From: Deltaproteobacteria bacterium
Lineage (GTDB): Bacteria > Desulfobacterota > DAOWOC01
Assembly: GCA_030642225.1 (NCBI GenBank)
Contig: DAOWOC010000079.1
Location: 1-6,055 of the forward strand
Reading direction: 5' to 3'
DNA length: 6,055 bases
How positions within the stretch are numbered: the stretch's first letter is position 1; every line of letters begins with the position of its first letter. This document shows, piece by piece, positions 5,367 to 6,055 of the stretch. Below the pieces are notes generated by a model that saw only the letters and a program-made list of their open reading frames with translations, was not told the DNA's origin and searched no databases. Both the position numbers and the translations under genes were made by a program.

Positions 5367-6055
5367 ATGAATATTTTAAAAAATATAAAGTTAGATATCA
5401 GTAAACAAGAAGCATCTTCCAGGCTCAGACATATCTGGGAAATTTATAACAATTTAAAATGCCCGGTTATTGGCGCATGCCTTTCCATAGATGAACATAA
5501 AAAAATTCTTAAAAGAGCCGAATATCAGATCAAAAAATTAAAACCACATCAAATTCACACGGTTATCATGGAACATCTTAATGACGAAAACTTTATTTCT
5601 ATTAAAACAGAAAACTATCTCAGGCACAAGTATCTGAATGCTATAAATAAATTCGCAAAACTAAATGAAGACAAGTTTATTGACGAATGGAATAAAGCCT
5701 TACAAACAGGGGAAATAGACGAAATCTTTTATGTCGCAGCAACAAGAGATGACCTTTCACTAAAAACCATTGAAAATATATTCGGTGATGTCCACATGCT
5801 GTGCCATGCCAATTTAAGAGAGGTTATAATTTCAAGACGCAAACTTGATTTGCAAAAAACATCAAATCTGGAACTGACTAAACGGATAAAAGAGGGAAGG
5901 GATAGATCGCGGAAACTAAAAAAGGAAAACCTCATGCTCAAAACCACATTAAATGAAACCCGTGGTCTGCTTGATAAAACCAAAACAGAGCATGGCAAAA
6001 TACAATCAGAAAAAAAAGAAAATCAATTATTGTATGATAAATTAAAAAAGACAGA
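5367..6055 (+). CDS. DUF2325-like protein, N-terminal part (runs off right edge)
   Basis: Reading from ATG 5367 stays open to the window end, giving 229 codons with no stop. GAGGAG (5354-5359), 7 bases ahead, gives a strong start. The sequence has a helical N-terminal region with LRHIWEIYNNLKCPVIGACLSIDE (20-43) and FGDVHMLCH (139-147). I recall this pattern (CPVIGxCLSxDE and FGxVHML.H) from Desulfobacterota proteins annotated as DUF2325 domain-containing, where the Rossmann-like DUF2325 domain lies at the C terminus; here that part is outside the window. C32, C38, H143 and H147 could form a metal site. From about 165 onward the sequence is lysine- and glutamate-rich and looks like coiled coil (ELTKRIKEGRDRSRKLKKEN and after). 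No signal peptide or membrane segment is seen. Its function is unknown. It is transcribed divergently from the DtxR-type regulator. Confidence 0.6.
   Translation, partial: MNILKNIKLDISKQEASSRLRHIWEIYNNLKCPVIGACLSIDEHKKILKRAEYQIKKLKPHQIHTVIMEHLNDENFISIKTENYLRHKYLNAINKFAKLNEDKFIDEWNKALQTGEIDEIFYVAATRDDLSLKTIENIFGDVHMLCHANLREVIISRRKLDLQKTSNLELTKRIKEGRDRSRKLKKENLMLKTTLNETRGLLDKTKTEHGKIQSEKKENQLLYDKLKKT

Noticed and set aside
5729..5998. 89-codon minus-strand reading frame at the right end
   Set aside because: It is antisense to the DUF2325-like frame, which has a strong ribosome binding site and recognisable motifs.
1..6055. CRISPR arrays, tRNA/rRNA genes, insertion sequences or phage attachment sites
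   Set aside because: No regularly spaced repeats, RNA-gene signatures, transposase motifs or terminal inverted repeats were seen.

Overview
This window is a ferrous-iron uptake locus. The gene content and protein variants suggest an anaerobic, moderately AT-rich bacterium, most likely of the sulfate-reducing Desulfobacterota (former Deltaproteobacteria). That assignment rests on my recollection of family patterns: two tandem feoA genes ahead of a FeoB with the GCAIP/NCMAK core variant, a COG5266/DUF4198 exported protein beside feo, and a DtxR-type repressor with a fused FeoA domain and CPRGG linker. No search was run.

Layout. The + strand carries feoA1 (64-285), feoA2 (370-594), feoB (591-3092, overlapping feoA2 by 4 bases), a stretch with two tiny ORFs and a perfect 22-base tandem repeat (3093-3269), a secreted DUF4198 protein (3270-4094), tandem hairpins (4101-4157), and a 54-residue FeoB-associated Cys-rich membrane peptide (4214-4378). 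The - strand carries a 252-residue DtxR/MntR-FeoA fusion regulator (5145-4387), converging on the small peptide with only 8 bases between stop codons. A 221-base divergent promoter region (5146-5366) separates the regulator from a + strand gene that runs off the right edge (5367-6055). Its visible N-terminal part resembles the helical N-terminal region of DUF2325 proteins and has a possible Cys2His2 site.

How the parts fit. FeoB is the GTPase-coupled Fe(II) permease. The FeoA proteins are its small SH3-like cytoplasmic partners, and the Cys-rich peptide is a frequent membrane companion. The DUF4198 protein is a periplasmic candidate metal handler. The DtxR-type protein is the obvious metal-sensing repressor and carries a third FeoA domain. 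The region ahead of the regulator contains one good DtxR half-site (TTAGGTTAG) over its own predicted -10, which suggests autoregulation. Back-to-back -35 elements appear to drive the regulator and the DUF2325-like gene divergently.

Most of the window is a recognisable Feo locus. The less ordinary points are the start-region tandem duplication ahead of the DUF4198 gene, the lysine-rich insertion in FeoB, the mixed MntR/DtxR metal ligands and Cys-rich linker of the regulator, and the divergently transcribed DUF2325-like gene.
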